Source of the DNA: Pomacea canaliculata
Taxonomy: Eukaryota; Mollusca; Gastropoda; Architaenioglossa; Ampullariidae
Assembly: GCF_003073045.1 (NCBI RefSeq)
Contig: NC_037600.1
Span: forward strand, 15,702,352 to 15,766,351
DNA length: 64,000 nucleotides
Direction: 5' to 3'
In this document: positions 1-12,990 of the stretch, one piece after another
Numbering within the stretch: position 1 is the first letter of the stretch
Layout of the letters: each line of letters begins with the position of its first letter
Translations under genes and position numbers: made by a program
Notes under the pieces: generated by a model
Seen by the model: only the letters and a program-made list of their open reading frames with translations
Database searches by the model: none
Told to the model about the DNA's origin: nothing

Positions 1-1204
1 CACGGGTACGGAATCTAGGCAACCCAACAATTGCAAGCAAGTTATTCAGGCTAAAATTCTTGAAGGCAGCGGAACAAAATCTGTTAAAAGTAGTAATTGT
101 TTTATTGATATGATGTAAGTGATTATATGTACAAGTAATATAAAAAGACTGACACAAATGAGTAATAGCCATCTGTCGGAAGTGACCAATCCATACACAC
201 AGACACGCTCGTCCTCTTACACGTGTATAATAATAATCCTCCACAATAAAGACAACTATAGCCAACTTCTATAACGAAAAACCTGCTGCACAAAGCGTAT
301 GTTCTGAATATTTACACGATTTATACTTCCAGCTTATGACAGGCGCGTCCATACTTTAAAACATTTAGAAGTATCAGCGAATACTCGGACCTATCAGTCA
401 TATAAGTGAGGATATATAAAATATTTGCTCAGAAAGGTTGACACTGTCGGTCTCGTGTAAAGGTCACTAAAAAAAAGCCTCAAGTAATGGCATTGTTTTC
501 TTTATTTCACACGTAGATCTTTAATCCAACTTATACAAAGATTGCCATATCGAATCATTAGAAGCCATATTAACATATAATATTGTTTGTAACTCATCAT
601 GTAACACACAAGTATTATCGGCCTTTTTTTATTTTGGATCACAGTGCCATTTTACAACGCGTGAAAGATCATAGGTTATCCGAAACCAAAACTTCCAACC
701 CAACATGGCCTTTGACCTCAACTTAAAATGATTTCCGAAAAATCAACAGATTTAGAGTGAGATTGGCGTATATGTAACCTATAAGCCTTACAGAACATCA
801 CCACACCCTAAGCTGATACAAAGACTTTCAATGAGGTGCATAGATTGCACTAAGCTATAGGTGTAAAGAGGTGGCGTCTCCTTTATTCATTTTTCAGAAA
901 CTATAAGGGAGATAAATAAAAATATAACAAACTTACCTATGTGTGATAGCACAAAGTCCTCACAGATGTCAGTCGCGGTTTTTGTCAGTCTTCCAAGACT
1001 CTCGCCATAGTAACCAGACCCAGGCTTCCAGAAATGTTGAAAGTAAGGTGTCCTGGTCCCTGCTGACATCCTTCTTCTGACTTCTGACATCGCCACAACA
1101 TCTGAAGTCCTCTTCCCTGACTGCAGAGATGACAGTGATGCCAGGTGTAGACAGGGCAGGTGACTGGTAGCGTTCACAAGACGAGGACTGACTGTCGTCA
1201 ACAT
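1..1204 (-). CDS. SABATH-type methyltransferase copy M1, 5' part only (exon 1 and start of exon 2)
   Basis: Exon 1 is 1204..937, beginning MLTTVSPRLV and ending at a GTAAGT donor after ...DFVLSHI plus one base. Exon 2 starts at base 14 after a CCTAG acceptor and runs off the left edge. The first about 40 residues are rich in Ser, Thr, Leu and Arg with few acids, like a mitochondrial leader. The following TPYFQHFWKPGSGYYGESLG matches the start of the methyltransferase fold in the other copies, equivalent to the SYA.NS..Q segment of plant SABATH enzymes. Intron 1 is about 920 bp. The product should methylate a small-molecule acid or a nitrogen, but the substrate is unknown. The start was chosen because every copy has ML(K/T) at this point. 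Whether the rest is intact cannot be seen. Confidence 0.75.
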
Positions 1205-2499
1205 GTTTATTGTTTCCTTTCACATTGACAATGCGAAGAGGTCGTTGAAAGTGCATAAATCTAACGGCGCAGTAATCCAGCGCGCGAGTACGCATGTACG
1301 GGATAAATTCCATTTTGAGCTGGACAGTTTGCTTCACCAGAGACGTCCATAGCAAGAGAAGCAAAACAGTACTAACCAAGTAATAAACAGTTTAGAGGCG
1401 GTTATATTTGTAAAACTAGTATAAACGTAATGTGTCTCACACGTATACAGGATTCAGTATGTTATATATTAGCACTTCTAATCTCATGTAGTATGTCATT
1501 GTTTGTACCACTATTTTTTAATTACACGGCTGAGAGTTGTACACACAAAGTTGATAGTAATATCACCGATTAGATTATGGTATTATATACTTTACACACA
1601 AATACCCAGACATATGTTGCTTATAAAGAGGAATGTTTTAAAGAGTTAGTGGTTCATGTGGCGGGGTAACTGTATTTTGTAAGTTGAAGGACACAAGAGC
1701 CGGCAGCAAATAAAAGGTGGGCCAGGTCGTCATAGCGACCTCTGACATTGCGATAGCTCGCCCCGCTGCACGGTAATAATAACAATAATAATGCACTTGT
1801 ACAGCGCGATTCCCCGGCAAGAATACGAGCTCATGCACAAGACGATCACGTGACAGTCTAACAAACATACAAAACACGAAGAGGGTAATGTGACACAACA
1901 ACACACATTGAGGCGATAGCAGTCAGGACATCCAGTCATACAGAGGCAGGACATGCAGAAGACAGTCATTCATTCAGCAAAAGGTGCAACAATAATACCA
2001 GACTAAAGATTTCAATAAAATCGGTGTAATTCAATCTTTTTATCAAAGCATCCAAGCAGAGAATTTGAAACAGTTCACAATACATATAATGAGACATCGA
2101 TTCTCCGTAAACAAATCTTACAACAGAGAATTTCAGTCCTGTATTTTTTTTTAACTTAACTTTTCTCATGTTCTTTTCTCTAGTATTTTATGATACGACA
2201 TTTTTTTTTCACTTCACACCCAATATAGATACATTTCTGTTTTGTTTCCCTACAGTTCGTAGTATCATAATCTTTTGTAAATGCACCAAATAAAATAACA
2301 GTTCAAGAATTATTTATTAAGTCTATAACTATCTGGAAATGTAAGTCAACAATACTTTATTCATGTTTTCTACACGATCTCCTACAGGAAGCATGACTCA
2401 CTGGGTCAACATGTATTCAATGAGAAAGCAGACCTTGTTTTGTAAACAGGGCAAACCCTACCTGCCTCGCCACACCTGACACCTGGGAATGTTTGTGAA

Positions 2500-2715
2500 G
2501 TGTCAGGGCAACCTGCTCCTGAAAGTGTGGCGAGAACTATATGTTCTCTTACCAATTCTCTATCTCGAGTAGAACTTGCTCAAGTAAATTTGGTGTCGGT
2601 CATTGACAATCAGATTCGGAGTGTCGGAGAAACCATTGCCCATCAGATTTCTGAGCAATTCCAGGCCGCACAACATATTAACAGTCTCCAGAAAATTATC
2701 ACTGCAACTGACTGA
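2500..2715 (+). other. weak unassigned open frame
   Basis: A 71-codon open frame with helical, coding-like composition (VARTICSLTNSL, then IAHQISEQFQAAQHI) ends in TGA. It has no ATG at its left end and resembles no family I know. It could be an internal exon, a transposon fragment or chance. The flanks at 1.4-2.5 kb and 2.7-3.3 kb are AT-rich and show nothing else I can support. Confidence 0.15.
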
Positions 2716-3321
2716 AGCTACGCAGTGTTTTTACCCCCGAGAAGTTATAATCATTATACACATACTTGTACTCTATTGGATCATTAAAAACACATGTATT
2801 TAAACTTCTTTTCTTTTAAAACCCTGGATAAAATATCCTAGCCAGGTGGTTACGCATTTACGCTTACGCCATGTTGTTCCTTCTCTATTTTTGTTTTCAT
2901 TTGTTAATCAATCTTCGCATTAAGCAACTTTTGAATTAACATTTAGCCTTAATCATAAAGATATACCTGAACAGGAATACAGCTTGAATAGGAACACCTC
3001 CTGTTCCTTCACAGGTCACCGTTGTGTGGTATAAATAGAGTTGTCATTACACAACAACTGTATAAGATGTGGCTAATAAATGTTCTGTCATGCCAGGTTT
3101 GTTTAGCTCTAGTAACGACAGCAACATGAATTTAAAATCCAATCGCTGCATGTACAGGCATGCACAAGGTTTCTGTACTCTTTTACCCTCTTACTTCTGT
3201 GACAGTCGGACATCCTTGTTCACATCACCATGTTCTTGCTTAAAATAAAAAACCAGTCTTAAACTAAACTAGCAATGCAGCTTCCTCGTGAGCAAGTGTG
3301 TGTGTGTGTCATGAGGGGAGA

Positions 3322-3485
3322 ACTAGTGTTTTACGCCGAGCCTAGCAACAATGGCTATATATCACAGCAAGGCAGCCAGCATTGTAAACAGATGCCACAT
3401 AAAAAGGAAAAACAGTACCCTCTAGACGGGAACTGAACTCGGGACAGCCAACCCTCACTGGTGACAGTTGCGCCACTTAACCGCC
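3322..3485 (-). repeat. tRNA-derived SINE
   Basis: Read on the minus strand it begins GGCGGTTAAGTGGCGCAAC (A-box-like), has a B-box-like CCCGAGTTCAGTTCCCG about 45 bases further on, and ends with a tail of the type GTGATATATAGCCATTGTTGCTAGGC followed by GGCGTAAAACAC. The same tail, shorter, sits in intron 4 of copies P3, P4 and P5, so this is a dispersed family in this genome. Boundaries are approximate. Confidence 0.55.
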
Positions 3486-4592
3486 ATGATAATGAGCAAC
3501 TGGTGATCAAAATTGTTGTCATAGTAAAACACTAAACAATGCTCTGCATTAAATGTGTGTATTTGTTCTGTATAGTATGAGTTTATTCCAAACTGGATGT
3601 TTCTCACTCAAATTTCGCCAAATTTCCTACAGACAGATAACTCTTAACTGGTCTTCAGTCAGTCCCAAGCTGTTTCTTGGCTTGCCATCTGTTACGCCAA
3701 AAACAGAAGACCTCTGCAAGCTGATACCCCGAGATTGTCTCAGGTTATGTTCGAAAGAACATGGCAAAGCAGGAGGTGACAAGGTGTCTTGCATAGTTGC
3801 ATAGACTGGTGTACACAGTGTAGACTAGTGTGAGTATGGATGGCGAGACAGGTGTGCAGACAAGCATATCCACACCCCACCGCTCTCCACTACCACCACC
3901 ACCGCAACCTCCAAAACTCGAACGTACCCGATACAGCTTCGTTTCCTCTCTGCCCTCTGCTCTACTCATCTTCACAGTTCAAAAGGAGATAAGAGTAGTG
4001 TCAGGGTTACCGTCTCAGACCCAGTTCTTAAGAAAGAAGAGACAGTGTGGTGTGTAAAACTAGTCGTGTGCATGAGCTTTTTATTCGTGTTGCATGAGTA
4101 TTAATTGCGCAACCTATGATTTTTGTTAATTTAAAAAGATTTAGAATTAGTTAAAATTAGTATTATTTGTGTGTGTGACTGTGAAATTCCTTAAGAAGGT
4201 TGATTGTAACTGATAAATAACTGTTTATGTTTTTTAAGGAAAGTTATTCAACATCATTTACGCTGTTTATCAAGATGAATGCAAACGTGATACGACTCAC
4301 GTATTCAAGTTTAAACGACATGGTATAGTGTTTAAAATGAGATTAATCACATACACACGGCCTTCTGTCTACAGTCAGAGGCTCAACTTTAAAGCATTAT
4401 TAGTAGAAAGATAATGGATATCACTTAGGGTATTAAACCGTGACAGACATTCGTAAATATGTGTCCACATATCACTATTAGACACTAAACTTGATGCATT
4501 TGAAAAGTAATGGACAAACGTCGCCATCTTAGGCAAGGACATTATTACTATTTTCCGGCACATAAAACTTATGGATGTATAAGAGCTATACT

Positions 4593-4623
4593 GTAGGCGC
4601 GCGCACACACACACACACACACA
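4593..4623. repeat. (CA)n microsatellite
   Basis: An alternating GC then CA run lies in the intergenic space between M1 and M2. Confidence 0.8.
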
Positions 4624-5197
4624 TGTATATTCGAAATGCACTGAGAGCCATCTTGTTCCTTACTGACAATAACTGTACATGGGACAAATGCTCTAGCAAC
4701 CGCTCAAACAGCCGGCAAACTCACAACCACTTGCTCAGCCAGGGACAAGCGAGGTTGATAAGCTTTTGAAACTGTATATATAATCCAGTTACCACTACAA
4801 GTGAAAAATGAATAAAAACACAAAGAAAGTCAAATAACTGCTTCATTATCCACTTGTTTAAAGAGAGGGCTGATCTGCGAAATCTGAATGACATTGTCTT
4901 AGAGTTCATTACAAAAATAAGAAAATGCCATTAATATATTAAATTAATTTACAGTTTATCTTATTTTGGACATTTTATCACATCGTGTGATTGCGGTAGT
5001 TTTGTGTCTTGTTAAAATGTTGTTCTGTCTTTTGACACTGAAAGCAGCAAGTGTGGTGATGCTGCCACCTCTCTACAGCACCACACAGAATGCCAACAAT
5101 GCATGAGTACCCCGGTGAAGAACATAAGTCTGTATGATTGTATGGTTGTGTTTAGTGTGTCAGTGTGTGCGCGCGCGCTTTATGGGCGTTTTGTTGT

Positions 5198-8100
5198 TTA
5201 ATATAACTTCTGCGCAACAAGTCTCCCCACACATATTTCGCTTTGGAAAGTCTCTGGGTCCAGTGTCGCTACATTTCTTATAAAACGCTTAAAGTATTGT
5301 TCCACTATGGCCAACTGCTCTTCAAACTGTCGTGTGTGTAGGCTCCTCCTCAAGGCTGGTTCTAAAATAACTCGAAATGTGTCTGACAGGTTTTGAGCAA
5401 ACATGGTTCTGTCGTCTGCGCCACCTGTAAAAAAAGTGGTGTCCATAAAGCAATATGCAAAACATCACAAACGATAGATCACAGTGATCAGGTATAGGCC
5501 AACGTATCAGGATATAATTCTCTTCATATATCTACAAGATCAAATTTTACCATGGCTTCTGTAATTGTCTTGCGAGTACGAGGGCGACTGTTGCTAACAT
5601 CTAGTCGATTTTGGGAGCAGTTCCAGTCAGCAAAAAACTGTTACTAAATTTCTCACTTTGCTGATGTTTAGGCAAATGCCCACCATGACAATCAAAGATA
5701 ATTCAAATAATTAGAGGCGACAGCAATATAAATGACAAAAAAGACAAAACAAGTTAACTTTATAACATGTGAGTCTTTACAAGGCTAAGTATGCATCTTC
5801 TTATAATAAAAATTTACATAAGTGAAAGGTAACAGGTAAGAAGATAACCCCAGAAGATTCTAAGAAGATAACCTACAAACTCACAAGATGAGATGACACG
5901 AAACTCTCCCAAGTCCCAAAAATTAAGTAGGCCGGCCATTCCCAAGGACAACAGATGTGTGTGTGTATATATATATGAGTGATTGTGTGTGCGTGTGTTC
6001 ATATGTTCATATCAATCCAAAAACATCAAAGTAAGATAAACAAAGATATTTTTTGTCTGTGATGGCTAGAACGCAGGACATTGACATTTTAAATGTGACA
6101 ATGAAACTTTGATAGAATGATTCAAGTAAAGGGCTATTAACACATCGATTCTTAAATTTACTTACACTATAATTTTTATTATATATTACATATAAAATAA
6201 AAAGGTGTTTTAGGAGGAAATATGGACATCTACAAGTTTTGTTGCTCTTACCACTCTGTAACTTTTGTCGCCACATTGTTTTGGAAAAGCATGAAGGACA
6301 AACACTTCTGGTTCCTTTAAACAAGTTTGAGACCAGCCTGTCGGACTGGAGACATGGTGGCGGCATTCTCGAAAGGAGCTTTTAGCTCCTGTAACGACCG
6401 AAATGTCGCCGGGACATTACACGACTGGAACTCTTCCTGTAATAAAGGTTGTTAGGGTTTCTTTATTTTTAGCATTGTATGACAAACGAATCGTTTTACT
6501 TGAAAAAGAGTAAATATGCAACAAAATAAACGATAGAGATAAGGTGAAGGATAATTAGACAATCACATTTCGACGAAGGTTACACAAAATTCCAGCATTT
6601 CCTTGTCTCCATAAAGAAAACCTCATTAGATGCTTCATAACCTTTTTTACCCCTTACACACAGCTCACCTTACGTTTCTATTTATACAAGTATGTATTGT
6701 GATCCATTCAAATTTCATTGTAAACACCTTCTATATTATCACTTTGCTATTTATAACTTTCAGTCTGGCTTGGCGACTTTGCAATGCGCCATTCTTATGC
6801 ATTATTGTGTGTGATGTAAGTGGACAGGTGTGTTACGTTTCTGCAGGTAACAGTGAAGAATTGTAAAATGTCGTGGACATCTATATAAGATTGTCGAGAA
6901 CATGTCCTGCTGCAATAATGTAAGATTATGACATGTTCTCCTCTAATAACATCTCTGTACAGGTCTTCTTGTCATAACACATCTTATGTTGTTTGTCCAT
7001 ATCAATACTATCAAAAAATTAAAGTTAGCTTTAATATCTTTTGTGAAAAGTATTACAAATGCGCTTCGTGGCTTACAAATTGGATGCTCCTTTCAAGAAG
7101 TTTGTTAATGTTGCAGCTGCTACATACTCTTGTTATTATGTCCCCTGCATATAATTCCTTCCACGTTAAATTGAGATGGATCCAAGTGTCTCTTGCACAT
7201 TCTGTTATTTCTCCAGGCTGTGCAGGGCTGCTCTTTGTATTTTGGGAAGGTTGCGCAACGAATAGAAGTCCACCTGTGAAAATAAAATACTTCACAAAAT
7301 TGCATTATTCTGGGAAATATTTATTTCTACATTATTTAAAATATAATGGATATGACAAGGACATACTCGTGATATTTCATTTCAACATTATCATCGTTGA
7401 TTGATCCATATACAACACAGAACCAATTTTGAAAATGGACTGTTATTCTATGGTTCAGCTATTATTTTGAGCCAAACAACATTGCTCCAGTCATAGCTCC
7501 ATTATCGTCCCAACACCCAGTTGACATTTACGATGTAATCTTTCAGTCTGTGAATAGTGTTGTCAGCTGAATTTCGGAAGCGATTAAGCAGCTATATGAC
7601 TGATCAAAAGGTAACAAAGCAATTTGGTGTACAAATACAAGAACAGATCCCTGTAAATTCAGAAGAAAGAAGGTTCAACTGAAACAATGTAGAAGGGATC
7701 AGTATAATACTATGCTTTTGCTAGAATCAAGGTATACTTTAATAAGCAACAGTGTCAAATGATGGACTGAGGTCAAGCAGAGCTAAGACCGATCTCCACT
7801 GTCGAGGGCCAAACAAGATGTCACGTGTAGCTTGTAGTCTGACTGTGATAGGCGGTATGCTCACTGTTAAGTAGACATCAAAGGGTAATTGATGTGTAAA
7901 ATATAAGTGTAAGGAAGATCTTAAGGAATGAGAGATGAGTTGTCGTTGCTGTTATCGTACATCAAATCGATGTCAATGTGTCCTTAATCCTCTCTTCTTT
8001 GTCAGGCTGTAGGTGCTAGCAACCTACGATGATTGTCTGTCTTGTTAATTCATTTTGGTTTATCAAGCAGGAATTTTGCAGATAACCCAATGAGCATCAA

Positions 8101-10381
8101 AATAAAAGGGCTTCTACCTGTTAGATCAGTTCTGTCACTGGAACGGTGGGGTGGTAAAGATCACCTACAGCCTGACAGACACGTCAGTCACTCACCTTGT
8201 TTGAGCTCAGTCGCTCTCAGAAGGAGGAACGTCTGCCAGTCACGTGCTGAAGCCTCGTGATGAGCTTTCATCTCTTCTTCTGATGTTGACATCCAGGGAG
8301 ACATCGTCGAAGACATCGTGTGACTGCAAAATCAATCATTTCCTCTTTTGTGATATTCTGACATTTTCCGCTGTCTGGATAATAGGAAGACTCTATGACA
8401 TTTCACGAAGTAACACCCTGTTACACTCATTACACATTCCTGTTTCTTGTATTGTGCAGGGATTTCAGTAAACATAGCAAAACACCTTCTGAGTTTCCAC
8501 TTTAGCTTTTTACAAGTTTAAAGTAGGCTTTTGAAACACAAAGACAGGAGATAAACAATGATGTTACTGTCGCTAAAACACTGTTGTTTACAAATTAGCC
8601 TTATTGTGTCAAACTCACCTCCTGTCACTAAGCCAGTGCGTGGCAAATGATGACATGATGATGTCACATGTGTTGTCAGGTACACATTGCTTGTAGAAAC
8701 TAGTGCCACAGGCCAGCGGGAACACGTTGTCGAACTTGTGTATGTATGATGTGCTACCTACATGGAAAAAGATAGAAAGATATTATCAGTTACTTCTATA
8801 AAATCCTTAATTATATGTAAAACTGAAACTTAACTTAAAAATTCACTCGACACACGCAAACATCAAACTACCATAAATTGTTTTGAAGAGGCTGTTGTAG
8901 TCGTTGGTCGGTAGATCTTCGTACAACACCTGAATCTTAAGGTCAGGTCCATGTTTGTTTCTCAAATGGCCTGAAACAATAAATAATAGCTTTATCATAC
9001 TACTAGATGAAACAATTAAAGCTATTACTGTTTAACCAGTTTTTTGTCGTCATGCGTACTTTAAATTTATTTTTTAATGTACTGATTTTTTTAGCAGTAG
9101 TGAAATTAAAAATCGTATGACACAAGCTATCATTGATATCATCGATTGATGATTACAGTTGCTGTTTACATTGCTCTTGGTGTTGTTATTCTTGTACTTA
9201 CCGATGATCCTGTGCATGAGTCGTAGAGACACTGACCCGTCGCACGTTCCATAGTCTCCAATGGTGAACACGCCTTTTGGTGAAGGCACGGGCACAGAAT
9301 CTGTCAAAAGTAGTAACTGTTTCGTTGAAATGATGTAAATCATAACCAGGGTAATTATTTGTACAAGTAAGGCAAAGAGACTTACATAACAGAGTAAATG
9401 AAAAGGCATCTGTTAGAAGCAACCAGACCATACACCACACAGACGTACTCGTCGTCTCCTTCTCTTTCCCTCTAGAAACATTACATGGGCTTCATGTTTG
9501 TCTGTAAGATAGTTGTTCAATAAAAATGTGCATCTGGCTTCCCGTTTCTTTTTCCTTGTTCCTTCAATTTCTTTTTTGTATTTACTTTTGGTTTTTGTAC
9601 TCTTTTCTGCCGAAACCACAGAAAACATGATGCACAGAATTTTCTAGAAAAATATAGTGAAGAACTATAGCAGTGGCATTGTTCTTTTTTTCACACATTG
9701 ATCGTTAGTCCAACCTCTTCTACAAAGATTAACACATCTAAGCATGCAGAATCTATATTTACATTTAATAATGTTTGTAATTCACCATTTGTACTCGGTC
9801 ACCTTTTTATTTTTGTTTAACAGTACCATCTTACAACACATAAAAATGCCATTAAAATATGACTTTCCTAAACCAAAAGTCCCAATCCAGCATAGACTTT
9901 GACCTCACCTTTATACGATTTCCGTTTTTTGAATGAGGGATGGCGTATGTATGAGCTGTTAGCCTTACAGAACATCGCCACACTCCAAGCTCATACAGCG
10001 ACTCTCGGTGAGGTGCATCGACTGCACTAAGCTATGCGTGTAAAGAGGTGGTGTGTTCTTTCTTTATTTTCCAGAAACTAGAACAGAGAGAATTAAAAAT
10101 ATAACAAACTTACCTATGTGCGATAAAACAAAATCCTCACAGATGTCAGTCGCGCTTTTTGTCATTCTTCCAAGACTCTCGCTATAGTAGCAAGACCCTG
10201 GCTTCCAGAAGTGTTGAAAGTAAGGTGTCCTGGTCCCTGCTGACATCCTTCTTCTGACTTCTGATCTCGCCACAACATCTGAAGTCCTCTTCTCTGACTG
10301 TAGACATGACAATGATGTCAGGTGTAGACAGGGAAGATTACTGACAGCATTCACATGACGAGGAGTGACTGACTTCAACAT
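5198..10381 (-). CDS. SABATH-type methyltransferase copy M2, eight exons, frameshifted in exon 7
   Basis: Exons on the minus strand: 10381..10114, 9300..9202, 8970..8872, 8757..8619, 8323..8196, 7273..7128, 6436..6252, 5424..5198. All junctions are GT-AG and keep the phases of the intact copies. Features in order: basic leader; FQHFWKPGSCYYSESLG; SAM-binding strand FTIGDYGTCDGS; LYEDLPTNDYNSLFKTIY; FYKQCVPDNTCDIIMSSF ending THWLSD, which matches the HWLS motif of plant SABATH enzymes; RDWQTFLLLRATELKQG; and a C-terminal helix exon ending AQKLY. Exon 7 is 185 bp against 181 in P2: one extra codon near the ATG-TCT, two extra bases around the GLNL segment and one lost base soon after. The net +1 shift gives an in-frame stop. 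Either a young pseudogene or a base-call fault. An in-frame ATG also exists at 10396. Without the shift the product would be about 429 residues. Confidence 0.8.
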
Positions 10382-11189
10382 GTTCTTTGCTTTCACTGTG
10401 ACAGTGCAAAGAGGTCGTGGAATGTATTATAGCCTAACGGTGCAGTAAGCCAGCGCGCGGATGCACATTACAGGATAAAGTGCATAGTAGGCTGACTATT
10501 CCTTTCACTGCCAGAGACGTCCATAGTAAAAGAAGCAAACCAATAATAACCAAGTAATTAACACCATGCGAATCTATGCAATGCTGTTCTGTATGCCGGC
10601 CTGTCTGATGGTCTGATGTTCAGTCTGATTGTCTGCCTTATTGCCCTCGTATCTTTAATATCTTGAATCAACTTCTCGACTCTTTCTTTACATCACGAAA
10701 AATGTAATCAAATAAAATGTATAAATGATTTAAAGGAATTTTGAAAAAATAGGAAAATGGTTCTGTGATGCAAACTATCAAATCAACAAACTTTATATGA
10801 AATGCGTATAATATTTCTTCACTTTAGTTTATTGTCCGTGGAAGGCACACTGCTAGAACACGCATTTCTCATTGGCTTAAAAGACATACACATAGACTGA
10901 CTTATTACAATACTAAATTTTGTGTCTTTAGTAGTTCTGTTTAATTTTGAAGACGGTTTCATACATTTTCCAGCTACCTGACTTGATGGTCTCTCTTTAC
11001 TTGCTTTTTGTGTGACAGTGTGTATGGGATACGTATGAGGATGTAGCCCGTTCTTCGAGTTTGTAATGCCTGTACATTACAGGTAACCAAATTGAAATTA
11101 GAAAATATCATATGTTTAAAATTTACCACTTTTATGAAGACGAAAGAGAAGAGGGTGGGGAATGAGACAAGATTTTTTTATCACCAACG

Positions 11190-11343
11190 AAGAATCCACC
11201 GAAGAGCTGAAACCGAGTCCATCACCACGCAGGTTCAACGAAGGCATTGGCGATGGATTGGACATGTGCTCCGCCAGCAGACAGCAGACCTCTCCAGAAT
11301 GCCCCTGCGATGGACTCCAGACATCAGACCGATAGCTGAATAA
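11190..11343 (+). mobile_element. LINE 3' fragment (reverse transcriptase C-terminus)
   Basis: The frame contains RRHWRWIGHVLRQQ, a signature of the C-terminal region of RTE-like and related non-LTR reverse transcriptases, where it follows the catalytic domain. Only about 50 codons remain, ending in TAA. No endonuclease or catalytic part is visible, so it is a dead 5'-truncated piece. Confidence 0.6.
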
Positions 11344-11724
11344 TTTGTAGATAAAATATCGCGGAATTAGCAACCGACCATTAAACTATGTAGACGACAT
11401 ACCGTGAGTGTTAATTTGACAAACCGATAGACACCTACGAGCTGCGTATGTGACCCAGTCCTTTAAATTAGATGCAACACATTCCCATCTTTTGGCGAAT
11501 ACGGCAGGCAAGGCTGCCATGCGGCAAGGTTACCCTCACCTGCACTTCATAGCTATGAGTGCGCAAAACTTCTGATACAGCCAACTTGTGCCAACACACA
11601 CACACGGCGTACGCGTTTTGAGATTGAATGTGAGCAAAAAAAGATCTTAGAAAAATATTGCTGTGTACCCATTGCTATCACAGTTGAGTTCACTGAAATG
11701 ATTTCTGTATGGAAATATGTCGTG

Positions 11725-11948
11725 CCGCGGTTTTCAGCCTGTGATACCCCGGGGCGCGACGTCCTAAGAAGGGGGAACCGCGAAGGCTGTCATTTTTTTT
11801 TTTTTTTTTTAATGTTTTTAATTTCTGAAATCTTATATCGGTATTAGTGAAATTACCTGGCTAACAGTTGGGTGGGGGTGGACGTACTCTTTTTTTTTTT
11901 TTTTTTTTTGTCTAGGGTGCGTCACAATTAAAAGGTTGAGAAACGCTG
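11725..11948. mobile_element. non-autonomous hAT-like DNA element
   Basis: The right end, read inward, is CAGCGTTTCTCAACCTTTTA, a typical hAT terminus. The left end CCGCGGTTTTCAGCCTGTGA is an imperfect match to it. An 8-bp direct repeat flanks the element: ATGTCGTG at 11717-11724 and ATGTAGTG at 11949-11956, one mismatch, the hAT target-site length. The inside holds two long T runs and no coding capacity. Confidence 0.6.
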
Positions 11949-12016
11949 ATGTAGTGATTCCGTTGCCGGGTTTTGTAAGGGGCTCAGGTGACTTCTAGTT
12001 CTAGCTATAGTAAGGG

Positions 12017-12215
12017 TGGTTGATGGCGCAGTGGCCAAGCTCCTATCACCACGACAGTGGGAATCGAGTGTCGCGGATTCGCATCTCGACATCGCGGGAC
12101 ATACACCAATGCTTCTCGTCGGCTGCCTGCGGCCTATGCGGACGGTTATTGAGAATTATCCATGCATGTGATTTTCACCACAAGCCGATGATAGACAACC
12201 TAGTTTGATGTCGGC
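12017..12215 (+). repeat. tRNA-derived SINE-like repeat
   Basis: TGGCGCAGTGG is a good pol III A box, followed about 45 bases later by GGATTCGCATCTCG, a fair B box. The head does not fold into an obvious whole tRNA cloverleaf by eye, so a SINE head is more likely than a tRNA gene. It differs from the SINE at 3.4 kb. The right boundary is uncertain and could extend toward 12340. Confidence 0.45.
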
Positions 12216-12783
12216 TGTTGATTCGTGTAGTGTTCTTCGGCCATGTCGGCTCTTGCAATATTCTGTTGGTTATGAGTTCTCTCACCAACGGAGAGCTGGT
12301 TTCTTCTAAGCAAATGTTTCTGTTGTAGCGTTGCTGACGACTTTATATTCAGCTCTAAATGCTCGATATTTTGGTATTGCCATTTTAGAAATACACTTTT
12401 GATGACGTGTGGTCGTCCTTCCAGGTATTATTATCCAGGTGACTGCGCATATTTTTAACCTTTTGATCGCCCTAGCTATGCAGTCATATTAAGTACTGCG
12501 GGTTTCATCTAATCAGGCTTAGGCAGTCGTGTGTAAATCATAAATGCAGTTCCATTACGCAATTTCGACTGTCAAATAAACTCACAGACAGGAAAGTACT
12601 AAGCAATTTACTCAGCTTTAATTTTGTCATTTATAAGCTGCTTAATTGTTCACTTAAATCTGTCTTGTGAAATTGTGATCGCTATTCATCTCTTACAATT
12701 ATGACGAGATCTTGTATGACCAGATCTTGACCAGTTTTCACAGACAGTGTTAATGTTAGAGACTACTTTGTTAATCTATTCAC

Positions 12784-12990
12784 AAAAGAAATGAAAATTT
12801 GGTAGAGGATTTCTTCAGGAACAGGGTAGGTAACACTCGCACTGAGGACCAACAGTCAGTTATAATAAAACGACTCTACCACACGTTTCGAAACAAAGTT
12901 ACGGCGGTAGATCCAGACAGCTGTCAAACTGATTTGGCTTTGTTCACGCTCATTGCTCAGAAATGTAACATAAACATTAGTAAGCTTTGA
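12784..12990 (+). pseudogene. orphan exon 8 relic of a SABATH-type gene, plus strand
   Basis: The frame NLVEDFFRNRVGNTRTEDQQ followed by IIKRLYHTFRNKVTAVDP and ending LIAQKCNINISKL lines up with the last exon of the family (TLRNTRPAEEHL..IIQRLQQKFIQRVAALNPETF..ILAAQKSK). The first about 30 residues of that exon are missing and no acceptor is seen. It lies opposite in strand to M2 and M3, between them, and no upstream exons were found, so it marks a lost or rearranged plus-strand copy. It is more divergent than any living copy. Confidence 0.55.

Noticed and set aside
12027-12100. A tRNA gene
   Set aside because: A and B boxes are present but no complete cloverleaf is apparent; a SINE head fits better.
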